Source of the DNA: Clostridia bacterium
GTDB taxonomy: Bacteria; Bacillota; Clostridia; TANB77; CAG-508
NCBI GenBank assembly: GCA_900753245.1
Contig: CAADYJ010000007.1
Location: 1-34,716, forward strand
Direction of reading: 5' to 3'
Length of the DNA stretch: 34,716 bases
Below the pieces are notes generated by a model. The model saw only the letters and a program-made list of their open reading frames with translations. It ran no database searches and had not been told where the DNA came from. How positions within the stretch are numbered: the stretch's first letter is position 1; every line of letters starts with the position of its first letter. Positions 1 to 8,414 of the stretch are shown here, one piece after another. The translations under genes were made by a program, and so were the position numbers.

Positions 1-102
1 AAAAATGAGAGAGGTCCTGCTTTAGTGGACAATTTACAATAGGAGAGGTCTTGCCTTAGTAGACAATCAAAAATGAGAGAGGTCCTGCTTTAGTGGACAA
101 TT
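1..102 (+). ncRNA. Type III antitoxin RNA repeats (ToxI-like), left-truncated
   Basis: Three direct tandem units of exactly 34 nt lie at 1-34, 35-68 and 69-102. The first and third are identical over the compared length and the middle one carries several substitutions. The common core is GAGAGGTC, then TAG, then GACAAT. Type III toxin-antitoxin loci encode an RNA made of 34-36 nt pseudoknot repeats directly upstream of a ToxN-type endoribonuclease, and a terminator and such a gene follow here. The array and its promoter probably continue left of the window. The pseudoknot fold is inferred and was not computed. Confidence 0.75.
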
Positions 103-113
103 TAAGATATAGG

Positions 114-154
114 GGCTATTATACATTAAGTATAATAGCCTTCTTTTATTTTTT
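114..154 (+). terminator. Hairpin terminator between antitoxin repeats and toxin
   Basis: A perfect 11-bp stem (GGCTATTATAC at 114-124, GTATAATAGCC at 130-140) with a 5-nt ATTAA loop is followed by a T-rich run at 141-154. In ToxIN and AbiQ loci a leaky terminator at this place sets the ratio of antitoxin RNA to toxin mRNA. The toxin ribosome binding site begins right after it. Confidence 0.8.
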
Positions 155-164
155 AGGAGGAAAA

Positions 165-668
165 GTGATTAAAATAAAAAATAATAGATTAAAAATGTAT
201 GATATATCAAATGAATACAAAAAGTATTTGTCGAAGTTTGATACAAGAGTTAGTTTAAAAGATAATAGAAAGTTTTATGGAATATTAATAAATAAAGAAG
301 GAATAGATTACTATATTCCATTTACAAGTAAAATTCATAAAAAAACAAATTCAAAATTAACAATTAATATAAAAAATGAAAATAAAACAATAGCAAAACT
401 TTTGTTAAATAATATGATACCAGTTAATATGAAAGATGCACATGTGGCTAATATTAATGATTTACAATATAAGACCTATTATATGTCTGAAATAAGATAT
501 TTACGTTCTAAAAATGTTCAAAAGGAAATAATTAAAAAAGTAAATAATATATTTGAAGTATTAGAAAATACGAAACATGTTGATTATTTGTTTTTTAAAG
601 AGTTATGTTGCAATTTTAAATTGTTAGAACAAAAATGTAGGGAATATAATGAAAAAAAGTTGCACTAA
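165..668 (+). CDS. toxN: Type III toxin, ToxN/AbiQ family endoribonuclease
   Basis: A protein of about 167 aa that resembles ToxN/AbiQ endoribonucleases, which cut cellular and antitoxin RNA and often give abortive phage defence. Family-like segments are YDISNEYKKYLSKFD near the N-terminus, GILINKEGIDYYIPFTS, the central NNMIPV, and a C-terminal CCNFKLLEQKCREY. ToxN proteins are about 170 aa, so the length fits. I chose GTG at 165 because AGGAGG lies at 155-160; ATG at 195 is an alternative without a clear binding site. The longer frame back to 93 would start inside the antitoxin repeats and cross the terminator, so it is unlikely. The 34-nt repeats and terminator upstream support the assignment. 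Expression is probably limited by read-through of that terminator. Confidence 0.85.
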   Translation: MIKIKNNRLKMYDISNEYKKYLSKFDTRVSLKDNRKFYGILINKEGIDYYIPFTSKIHKKTNSKLTINIKNENKTIAKLLLNNMIPVNMKDAHVANINDLQYKTYYMSEIRYLRSKNVQKEIIKKVNNIFEVLENTKHVDYLFFKELCCNFKLLEQKCREYNEKKLH

Positions 669-688
669 AAAAAGAGATTTGGTATAAT
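660..688 (+). promoter_or_regulatory. Promoter of the MFS transporter gene
   Basis: TTGCAC (660-665), a 17-nt spacer and TATAAT (683-688) with a TG extended -10. The -35 overlaps the last codons of the toxin gene, so the transporter has its own promoter. Confidence 0.6.
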
Positions 689-714
689 ACAAAAAAATAA
701 AATAGGAGAAAATA

Positions 715-2007
715 ATGGAAACATTACAAGAAACAAAAGAAATTACAAAAGAAGAAATAAAATTACAAGAAAAGAAAAAAAACAATATAAAGATATATAA
801 GATATATAAAATTTTTTCATGGGATCTATTATTTTATTATGCAATAATATATTTATTCCTAACAATAGAAAAGAAAATTACACCTGCGCAAGTCTTGCAA
901 TTTGATGCGTTCTATATTTTGTTTAAATTTTTAACTCAAATACCATCTACATTAATTATACAAAAAGTAGGAAAAAGAAGAAGCCTAATAATAGCAAATT
1001 TTATTTTGACAATACATATTTTAATAATAATGTTTTCTAAAAGTTTTGCTATGCTGTTGTTATCACAATTACTATGTGCATTTTCATATGTAACCAAAGC
1101 TACATGTGAAAGTGATATGTTATATGATTCATTAGAACATGGAGAAAAAAGAGGAATACAATTTGCTAAAATTGATGGAAAAGCAACGTCTAGATATTAT
1201 TACATAGATGCAATTTCATCTATATTATCAGGATTTTTATTTGTAATAAATCCATATATACCAATGTTAATATGCTTTATTATATTATTATTTTCATTTG
1301 TAATGTCTACAAAATTTGAAGAATTACAAAAAGAAAAAGGAAGAATGCAAATAAAAGAAGAAATCAAAAATATAAGAAACTCATTTAGAAATATATTAAA
1401 ATCAAAAAGATTAAAATGCTTATTACTATTTAATGCTATTTTTATAGCATTATTAAAAATTTTACAAAATTTAAGAAATACAGTTTTAATAGAAATAGGA
1501 ATGCCTGAGCAATACTTTGGAATTATATTTGCAGCACTTGGAATAGTTACAGGAATAGCTACAAAAAATCAAGGTAAAATTCATAAAAAATATAGAAATA
1601 AAACTCTAACTTTTCTATCATTACCAATGGCAATTTCTTGCTTACTAATGGGAGTTACATTGTTAAGTAATTTTAATACAAATGTATTAATAGTATTAAT
1701 TTTGGCGTTATCTGCTGTACAATATATCATGAAAGGACCTTATTATACTTTAATAAAACAATATTTTAATAATTTTACAAATAGTGAAAAAAGAGTAAAA
1801 ATTTCAACAGCAAATAATATTATAGAGAATGCAATTGCATCAATACTTGTTTTTGGAGCATCTTATATATTAGAAATTATACCAACAGCATATACACTAA
1901 TTATAATAGGCTGTATATTTACGGCTGGGTTTGTGTTATTATTAGATTATATGAGAAGTAGAGTTGGACTAAAACCAGAAGAATATAGTCGAAAAGAAAT
2001 TTTATAA
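715..2007 (+). CDS. MFS-type membrane transporter
   Basis: A 430-aa polytopic membrane protein with about ten to twelve hydrophobic segments. A charged N-terminal stretch of about 30 residues comes first, then membrane helices, and a basic cytoplasmic loop between the halves near residues 200-225. The loop QKVGKRRSLI near residue 83 resembles the major facilitator motif between helices 2 and 3. The substrate cannot be read from the sequence; drug or metabolite efflux is possible. AGGAG lies just upstream of the ATG and a good promoter sits at 660-688. It is probably monocistronic, since glgP has its own promoter downstream. Confidence 0.75.
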   Translation: METLQETKEITKEEIKLQEKKKNNIKIYKIYKIFSWDLLFYYAIIYLFLTIEKKITPAQVLQFDAFYILFKFLTQIPSTLIIQKVGKRRSLIIANFILTIHILIIMFSKSFAMLLLSQLLCAFSYVTKATCESDMLYDSLEHGEKRGIQFAKIDGKATSRYYYIDAISSILSGFLFVINPYIPMLICFIILLFSFVMSTKFEELQKEKGRMQIKEEIKNIRNSFRNILKSKRLKCLLLFNAIFIALLKILQNLRNTVLIEIGMPEQYFGIIFAALGIVTGIATKNQGKIHKKYRNKTLTFLSLPMAISCLLMGVTLLSNFNTNVLIVLILALSAVQYIMKGPYYTLIKQYFNNFTNSEKRVKISTANNIIENAIASILVFGASYILEIIPTAYTLIIIGCIFTAGFVLLLDYMRSRVGLKPEEYSRKEIL

Positions 2008-2022
2008 AATGATTAAAAACGT

Positions 2023-2051
2023 TTGACAAATAAATAAAGTTAATAGATAAT
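2023..2051 (+). promoter_or_regulatory. Promoter of the glucan phosphorylase gene
   Basis: TTGACA (2023-2028), a 17-nt spacer and GATAAT (2046-2051): a near-consensus vegetative promoter, followed by a leader of about 55 nt and AAGGAGG at 2091-2097. Confidence 0.65.
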
Positions 2052-2110
2052 AAAAAAGGAAAAACTAAAAGATAAAGTTCGTAATTTACAAAGGAGGAAA
2101 AATAAATAAA

Positions 2111-4678
2111 ATGTATGTATTTAATAAGATAACTGTTAATCCTCAACTACCAAAAAGAATTAACAAATTAGAAAAAATATCTAATAATTTATGGTGGTCT
2201 TGGAATACAGAATATTTAAGATTATTTAAAAAAATAGATAGGGATTTATGGGAAACAGTAGGAAAAAATCCTGTTAAATTCCTAAGACAAGTATCACAAG
2301 AAAAATTAGAACAAGCTTCAGAAAATACAGAATTTTTAAAAGAATATGATAAAGTAGCAGAAAATTTTGAAGAATATATAAATAGTAAATCTACATGGTT
2401 TTCTAGAAATTATCCAGAAAATAAAGAAGACCTAATAGCATATTTTTCAGCAGAATATGGATTAGATCAAATATTGTCTATATATTCTGGAGGACTAGGA
2501 ATTTTATCAGGAGATCACTTAAAATCAGCAAGCGATTTAGGTATACCTCTAGTTGCAATAGGATTATTATATAAAAACGGATATTTCCATCAAAAAATAA
2601 ATGGATATGGTGCTCAAGAAACAGAATACAGAAAAAATGACTTAAATACACTTCCAATAAAACCTGTAAAAGATGCAGAAGGAAAAGACTTAATAATATA
2701 TGTTAAATTTCCAAAAAGAAGATTATATTTAAAGGTTTGGAAAATAGAAGTTGGAAGAGTTAATTTGTATTTAATGGATTCAGACATAGAAGAAAATAAT
2801 GAAGAATATAGAAATATAACAACAACTTTATATGGTGGAGACCAAGAAATGAGAATATCTCAAGAAATAGTTCTTGGTATGGCAGGAGTAAGGTTATTAA
2901 AAGAATTAGGCTTAAAACCAACAGTATATCATATGAATGAAGGACACTCATCATTTTTAATTATAGAATTAATAAAAAATGTTATGAAAGAAAAACAAGT
3001 ATCTTTTGCTATGGCGAGAGATATAGTATCTTCTCAAACTGTATTTACAACACACACACCGGTTCCAGCAGGAAATGATATATTCCCACTAGAATTAGTA
3101 GAAAAATACTTTAAAGATTATTGGGATAGATTAGGAATATCTAAAGAAGAATTTTTAGCAATGGGAATGGAACCAGATCCAAGTCCAAATGCAGGTTTTA
3201 ATATGGGAATTTTAGCATTAAAAGTTGCAGGAAAAAAGAATGGAGTTAGCAAACTTCATGGAGCAGTATCTAGAGAGTTATTTAATAATGTTTGGCCAGA
3301 AATAGCAGCAGATGAATCACCAATTACATATGTAACAAATGGTATACATACATGCTCATGGCTTGCTCCAAACTTAAAAAAATTATACAACGAGTATTTA
3401 ATACCATATTGGCAAGACCACATATATCAAAATGAAACATGGAAACAAATAGAAGAAATTCCAAATGAAAAATTATGGAATGAACATATGATAAGAAAAC
3501 AAAAATTAATGGAAGTTGCAAAACAAAATATAACTGAAAGATTAAAAAGAAGCGGTTATCGTTATGAAGAAATAAATGAAATTACTTCAAAATTAAATCC
3601 AAATGCACTAACAATAGGTTTTGCAAGAAGATTTGCAACATACAAAAGAGCAACATTATTATTTAGAGATTTAGAAAGAATAACACAAATAGTAAATGAT
3701 GTTAATAAACCAGTTCAAATAATAATTGCAGGAAAAGCACATCCAGCAGATAAAGAAGGGCAAGATTTAATAAGATATATACATGAAATATCAATGAAAC
3801 CACAATTTAAAGGAAAAATATTCTTATTAGAAAACTATAATATGGAATTATCAAGATACTTAATTAGCGGAGTTGATGTATGGCTTAATACACCAAGACG
3901 TCCAATGGAAGCATCTGGAACGAGCGGACAAAAAGCATCTGTAAATGGAGTTGTAAACTTTAGTATATTAGATGGATGGTGGGCAGAAGGATACAATCAA
4001 CAAAATGGTTGGGCAATAGGAACAAATGCGGAATATGAAAGTTATGAAATACAAGATAATTGTGATAGTGAGAGCATTTACCAAACATTAGAAAACAAAA
4101 TAATACCAACATATTATAATAAAGATGAAAAAGGAATATCAGCAGATTGGATGAAGTATATGAAGAATTCTATAATATCTACTGGTGGAAGATATAGCAC
4201 AGCAAGAATGCTTGTAGATTATACAAATAAGCTTTATATGCCACTTGCTAATTTATATCATGAACATTATGAAAGTTTAGAAGAGGTTGCAAGTTACAAT
4301 AGTTTTAAAGAAGAATTATATAGAAATTGGGATAATATTATAATTGAAGAAGAAAATAACTTAGATAATATTTCTATAGACGCAGGAAACAATATAGAAG
4401 TTTCTTGCAAAGTAAAACTTCCAACAAATATTAATAAAGAAAATGTAGAAGCACAAGTATATTATGGAAAAATAAGAGAAAATGGAATTGTAGAAAAAAT
4501 AGCTGTAATTCCAATGGAATTAGTTGAACAAAATGAAGATGAAAGAGAATATAAATATAAAGCAAAAATAGAATTAACAACAGGTGGAGACTATGGTTAC
4601 ACATTCAGAGTTATGCCAAAACATGAAATGCTTTTAGATAGCGAAAATTTAAATTTAGTAAAATGGATAGTAAAATAA
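2111..4678 (+). CDS. glgP: Alpha-glucan (glycogen/maltodextrin) phosphorylase
   Basis: Phosphorolysis of alpha-1,4-glucans to glucose-1-phosphate; 855 aa, glycosyltransferase family 35, of the type with an N-terminal DUF3417 region (NNLWWSWNTEYLRLF near residues 26-40). Family blocks seen: AYFSAEYGLDQILSIYSGGLG, GDHLKSASDLGIPLVAIGLL, HMNEGHSSFL, FTTHTPVPAGNDIF and RFATYKRA. The pyridoxal-phosphate block EASGTSGQKASVNGV places the cofactor lysine at K608. AAGGAGG lies 13 nt before the ATG, slightly far but with no rival. Genes for glycogen synthesis are not adjacent. Confidence is high for the family; the preferred chain length of the substrate is not visible. Confidence 0.95.
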   Translation: MYVFNKITVNPQLPKRINKLEKISNNLWWSWNTEYLRLFKKIDRDLWETVGKNPVKFLRQVSQEKLEQASENTEFLKEYDKVAENFEEYINSKSTWFSRNYPENKEDLIAYFSAEYGLDQILSIYSGGLGILSGDHLKSASDLGIPLVAIGLLYKNGYFHQKINGYGAQETEYRKNDLNTLPIKPVKDAEGKDLIIYVKFPKRRLYLKVWKIEVGRVNLYLMDSDIEENNEEYRNITTTLYGGDQEMRISQEIVLGMAGVRLLKELGLKPTVYHMNEGHSSFLIIELIKNVMKEKQVSFAMARDIVSSQTVFTTHTPVPAGNDIFPLELVEKYFKDYWDRLGISKEEFLAMGMEPDPSPNAGFNMGILALKVAGKKNGVSKLHGAVSRELFNNVWPEIAADESPITYVTNGIHTCSWLAPNLKKLYNEYLIPYWQDHIYQNETWKQIEEIPNEKLWNEHMIRKQKLMEVAKQNITERLKRSGYRYEEINEITSKLNPNALTIGFARRFATYKRATLLFRDLERITQIVNDVNKPVQIIIAGKAHPADKEGQDLIRYIHEISMKPQFKGKIFLLENYNMELSRYLISGVDVWLNTPRRPMEASGTSGQKASVNGVVNFSILDGWWAEGYNQQNGWAIGTNAEYESYEIQDNCDSESIYQTLENKIIPTYYNKDEKGISADWMKYMKNSIISTGGRYSTARMLVDYTNKLYMPLANLYHEHYESLEEVASYNSFKEELYRNWDNIIIEEENNLDNISIDAGNNIEVSCKVKLPTNINKENVEAQVYYGKIRENGIVEKIAVIPMELVEQNEDEREYKYKAKIELTTGGDYGYTFRVMPKHEMLLDSENLNLVKWIVK

Positions 4679-4687
4679 AAAACTTTT

Positions 4688-4743
4688 TAAATTTTAGGGA
4701 CGGACTTAAAAATTTAATTTTTTAAGCATGTCCCTAAAATTTA
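4688..4743 (+). terminator. Palindromic element, AGGGAC family, single-arm copy
   Basis: A perfect 14-bp stem (TAAATTTTAGGGAC at 4688-4701, GTCCCTAAAATTTA at 4730-4743) closes an AT-rich interior after glgP. It can act as a terminator, but it also shares the AGGGACGG core with the palindromes at 6262-6312 and 12016-12118, so it is listed as part of a dispersed family. Confidence 0.65.
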
Positions 4744-4746
4744 CTA

Positions 4747-4775
4747 TTGAAGTAAAAATATTTTAATGATATAAT
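4747..4775 (+). promoter_or_regulatory. Promoter of pyk
   Basis: TTGAAG (4747-4752), a 17-nt spacer and TATAAT (4770-4775) preceded by TGA, an extended -10. It lies just downstream of the palindrome that ends glgP, so pyk is separately transcribed. Confidence 0.6.
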
Positions 4776-4819
4776 GTGTATGATAATGATATAAAAAGAT
4801 TTTAGGAGGAAAAAAGTTT

Positions 4820-6259
4820 ATGAGAAAAACAAAAATAGTATGTACAATAGGACCAGCTACAAAAGAAGTAGAAACATTAAAAAAATTAATATTAGCAGGA
4901 ATGAATGTTGCAAGAATTAATTTTTCACATGGAAATTATGAAGATCAAAAGGTGTATATAGAAAATATTAAAAAAGCAAGAGAAGAATTGAACATGCCTG
5001 TTGCTTTATTACTAGATACACAAGGTCCAGAGATAAGAACAGGGGTATTAGAACAAATGCCTGTAAATTTAAAAGCAGATGATATATTTACACTTGTAAA
5101 TGAAGATATTGTTGGTAATAATGAAAAAGTAAGTGTAACATATAAAGACTTATATAAAGATATAGAAATTGGAACACAAATACTAATAGATGATGGAAAA
5201 ATAGAGCTAAAAGTTATAGAAATAAAAGGAAAAGATGTTGTATGTAAAGTAACAAATGGTGGAATGCTTGGAAATAGAAAAAGCATTAATTTACCAGGAA
5301 CACATGTTAACTTACCATCATTAAAAGAAAAAGATATTCAAGATTTAAAAGATGGATGTATGGCAGATTTTGACTTTATAGCAGCATCATTTGTAAGAAG
5401 TGCAGAAGATGTAAAATCAATAAGAAAAGTATTAGATGAAAATGGTGGAAAAAACATACAAATAATTTCAAAAATAGAAAATCAAGAAGGAATAGACAAT
5501 TTAGATGAAATTATAGAATTAAGTGATGGAATAATGGTAGCACGTGGAGATTTAGGAGTAGAGATACCATATTATGAAGTACCAATTATGCAAAAAAAAT
5601 TCATTCAAAAGTGTAATGATGCAGGAAAAATGGTAATAACAGCAACACAAATGTTAGACTCTATGACAGAAAATCCAAATCCTACAAGAGCAGAAATTAG
5701 TGACGTTGCAAATGCAATATTTGACGTAACAGGAGCAATAATGCTATCTGGTGAAAGTGCAATGGGAAAATACCCTGTAAAATGTGTAGAGACAATGAAT
5801 GAAATAGCAACTGCAGTAGAACAAAATATAAAATATTGGAAAAGATTTACCAGAAGAGAGCATGATTTAACAGATATGAACTATGAATTTAATTTAAGTC
5901 ATAGTGTTACATCAACAGCAATGGAAATGAAAGCAAAAGCAATATTTGCATATACAGAAACAGGAAATACACCAAGAATGGTAGCAAGTTTCTTACCAAG
6001 CTGTCCGATATATGCACTAACAAGCAACGAAAAAACATATAGGCAATTATCACTTTCTTGGAATACGACACCAATATTAGTAAAAGAAAAAACAAAACCA
6101 AATGATGTAATCTCAGCAGGAATAGAAGAAGCAAAAATGAAAGGTTATGTACAAGAAGGCGACATAGTAGTTATAGCAGGTGGAGCATCAATTGTATCTA
6201 GTAAAGAAATGGGAGAAGATGCAATGAATAGAACAATTGGTGGAGTATTAAAAATCTAA
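4820..6259 (+). CDS. pyk: Pyruvate kinase
   Basis: Transfers phosphate from phosphoenolpyruvate to ADP in the last step of glycolysis; cytoplasmic. The 479-aa length is that of the standard enzyme without the extra C-terminal PEP-utiliser domain found in some Bacilli. Seen: KIVCTIGPA at the N-terminus, ARINFSHG, the lysine block ISKIENQEGI, the metal/phosphate block MVARGDLGVEIP, and TATQMLDSM. The C-terminal regulatory domain, with FAYTETGNTPRMVA and GDIVVIAGG, is complete. AGGAGG precedes the ATG by 10 nt. It has its own promoter and a strong palindromic terminator. Confidence 0.97.
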   Translation: MRKTKIVCTIGPATKEVETLKKLILAGMNVARINFSHGNYEDQKVYIENIKKAREELNMPVALLLDTQGPEIRTGVLEQMPVNLKADDIFTLVNEDIVGNNEKVSVTYKDLYKDIEIGTQILIDDGKIELKVIEIKGKDVVCKVTNGGMLGNRKSINLPGTHVNLPSLKEKDIQDLKDGCMADFDFIAASFVRSAEDVKSIRKVLDENGGKNIQIISKIENQEGIDNLDEIIELSDGIMVARGDLGVEIPYYEVPIMQKKFIQKCNDAGKMVITATQMLDSMTENPNPTRAEISDVANAIFDVTGAIMLSGESAMGKYPVKCVETMNEIATAVEQNIKYWKRFTRREHDLTDMNYEFNLSHSVTSTAMEMKAKAIFAYTETGNTPRMVASFLPSCPIYALTSNEKTYRQLSLSWNTTPILVKEKTKPNDVISAGIEEAKMKGYVQEGDIVVIAGGASIVSSKEMGEDAMNRTIGGVLKI

Positions 6260-6261
6260 TT

Positions 6262-6312
6262 TTAAATTTTAGGGACGGGTTTAAAAATTTAGGACCCGTC
6301 CTTAAAATTTAA
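6262..6312 (+). terminator. Palindromic element, AGGGAC family, after pyk
   Basis: A 19-bp stem with one G-T pair joins arms 6262-6280 and 6294-6312, with AGGGACGGGT in the left arm and ACCCGTCC in the right. It begins 3 nt after the pyk stop. Terminator function is likely for pyk. Confidence 0.7.
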
Positions 6313-6384
6313 AAAAAGACTTTAAAAATAAGTAAAAATGTTATAAAATAGTGCAAAAGTGTAAAAAAGGAAAAAAGTAGGAAG

Positions 6385-8077
6385 ATGAATAAAAAATGGG
6401 AATGTATAGAATTAGATAATGCAAAAATTAAAAATGTGGAAAAAATTGAAAATGAATATGGAATAAGCAATTTACTTGCTAAAATTTTAGTTAATAGAAA
6501 TTTAATAAAAAAAGAAGATATTGATTTATTTTTAAAACCAACGAGACACGATTTTCATAATCCATACTTAATGCCAGATATGGAATTGGCTGTAAATAGA
6601 ATAATAGAAGCAATTAATAATAATGAAAAAATATTAATTTATGGAGATTATGATGTAGACGGAATTACAAGTATTACAGTATTAAAAAGCTTTTTAATTG
6701 AAAGAAAAGCAAATGTTTCACATTATATACCAAATAGATTAAATGAGGGATACGGACTAAACAAAGAAGCAATAAAGAAAATAGCAGATGATGGTGTAAA
6801 TTTAATAATTACAGTAGATTGTGGAATTTCAGGGATAGAAGAAGTAGATTATGCAAATTCTTTAGGATTAAAAGTTATTGTAACAGACCACCACGAAGTA
6901 GGAGAAAATTTACCTAATGCAATAGCAGTAGTAGACGCAAAAAGAAAAGATAATACATATCCTTTTAGAGAATTAGCTGGAGTGGGAGTTAGCTTTAAAC
7001 TAATTCAGGCAATATCTCAAAGATTAGAATTAGAAGAAAAAGAATATTTAAAATATTTAGATATTGTTTGTATAGGTACAATATCAGATATAGTGCCATT
7101 AGTAGATGAAAATAGAGTTATAGCAAAACTTGGATTAAAACTAGTTGAAGTAACAAAAAATATAGGATTAAAAACTTTATTAGAAGTGTCACGGGTATTC
7201 AAAGATAGATTCTACAACAATTTCATTTGGTTTAGCACCTAGAATAAATGCATGTGGAAGAATAGGTGAAGCAGAAGTAGCTTTAAAATTATTTATGACA
7301 AAAAGCAAGGAAGAGGCATATTCTATTGCTCTAAAATTGAATGAATATAATAAAGAAAGACAAGAAATAGAAAAAGAGATTTTTAAGCAAGCAGTAGAAC
7401 AAGTAGAAAGTCAAGAAAATAAGCAAGTACTAGTTTTAGGAAAAGAAGGATGGCATCATGGAGTTATAGGAATAGTTGCATCGAAAATAACAGATTTATA
7501 TTTTAAACCAAGTATATTAATTTGTTTTGAAGAAGATACAGGAAAGGGTTCGGGAAGAAGCATTCCAGGGTTCGACTTACATGAAGCATTAATGAATTGT
7601 AATACATATTTAGAAAAATTTGGCGGACATGCTATGGCAGTAGGAGTTAGCCTAAAAAAAGAAAATTTTGAAAAATTTAAAGGAGAATTTGAAAAATATG
7701 CACAAAATAGCAATATATGTGATATAATACCTATTATTAAAATTGATGAAGAAATAACGCTTGAAGATATTAATATAAAAGCAGTAGAAGAGTTAAACAT
7801 GTTAGAGCCATTTGGTGAAGCAAATAAAATGCCATTATTTATGTATAAAAACTTGAAAATACAATCGATAAGAACTTTGTCAGAAGGTAAACATATAAAA
7901 CTAACACTACAAGATAATCATTTTATTGTGGATTCAATAGGATTTAATTTAGGACATTTAGCAGAAGAATATCAAATTGGAGATAAAGTGGATGTGGTTG
8001 GTTCACTTGAAATAAATAGATTTAATGGAAGAGAAAGTGTACAAATTAATTTGAAAGACTTAAGAAAATCATATTAA
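6385..8077 (+). CDS. recJ: RecJ single-strand-specific 5'-3' exonuclease, frame continued through CGGG at 7192
   Basis: RecJ degrades 5' ends of single-stranded DNA in recombination and repair. Standard translation stops at 7242, soon after an in-frame CGG (7192-7194). A second frame then carries the rest to 8077. If the C at 7192 is passed over, the junction reads EVS-G-YSKIDSTTISFGLA and gives one protein of 563 aa with no gap. Left part: DYDVDGITS near residue 91, the DHH block VTDHHEVGE, and the AGVGVSFKL region. Right part: LAPRINACGRIGEAE, the DHHA1 block GSGRSIPGFDLHEAL with FGGHAMAVG, and a C-terminal OB-like domain. Both halves are well preserved, with no other damage, unlike an old pseudogene. 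Either CGGG is decoded as one glycine or this is a one-base sequence error or very recent mutation. GGAAAAAAGTAGG precedes the ATG. Confidence 0.85.
7192..7195 (+). other. CGGG recoding site in recJ
   Basis: The zero frame is TCA CGG GTA. Reading TCA, passing C, then GGG TAT TCA restores RecJ with glycine at residue 270. It shares codon and phase with the other six sites listed in this window. Confidence 0.6.
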
Positions 8078-8104
8078 AAAAGACACCTCTAAAGAGAGAT
8101 GTCT
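8075..8104 (-). terminator. Terminator of the small membrane protein gene
   Basis: AGACACCTCT (8081-8090) and AGAGATGTCT (8095-8104) form a 10-bp stem with one mismatch. On the minus strand it is followed by six T residues. It lies between the convergent recJ and small-protein genes and may serve both. Confidence 0.6.
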
Positions 8105-8113
8105 ACAATAAAG

Positions 8114-8320
8114 TTAAATAGTAACAATTAAAAGAAATGTAGCCATTGCAAAAAATGCTAAGCTCAAAGAGATACATTTAATTACATTTGATGGTAAAAC
8201 GTTAAGAAAATATCTAGTAAAAATGAATTCTTCTTCTTTTAAAGTAGCTATAGTGCTATGAAGTAAATAACCTGACAACATAGCTAAAATTAAACAAATA
8301 ATAATAATGAAAATTTTCAT
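8114..8320 (-). CDS. Small two-helix membrane protein, unknown function
   Basis: A 68-aa protein with an N-terminal hydrophobic segment (about residues 2-20), a charged middle with LKEEEF, and a second hydrophobic segment near residues 45-67. AAGGAG stands correctly before the ATG on the minus strand and a terminator follows, so I take it as a real gene. It is divergent from rel. I do not recognise a family. Confidence 0.6.
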   Translation of the reverse strand: MKIFIIIICLILAMLSGYLLHSTIATLKEEEFIFTRYFLNVLPSNVIKCISLSLAFFAMATFLLIVTI

Positions 8321-8414
8321 ATACTATCTCCTTTATATAAAACGTATGTTAACGAGTTACATAAAAGAGTATATCAAAGTTATATAAGAAAGTCAATAAA
8401 AGGAAGTGAATGCA

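Noticed and set aside
1..102. CRISPR array
   Set aside because: The units are direct tandem copies with no spacers, and they are followed by a terminator and a ToxN-like gene, which fits type III antitoxin repeats.
4945..5286. Minus-strand open frame inside pyk
   Set aside because: Antisense shadow of a well conserved gene; no ribosome binding site and a low-complexity serine/isoleucine-rich product. The same holds for the other antisense frames in glgP, recJ, rel, hisS and thyX.
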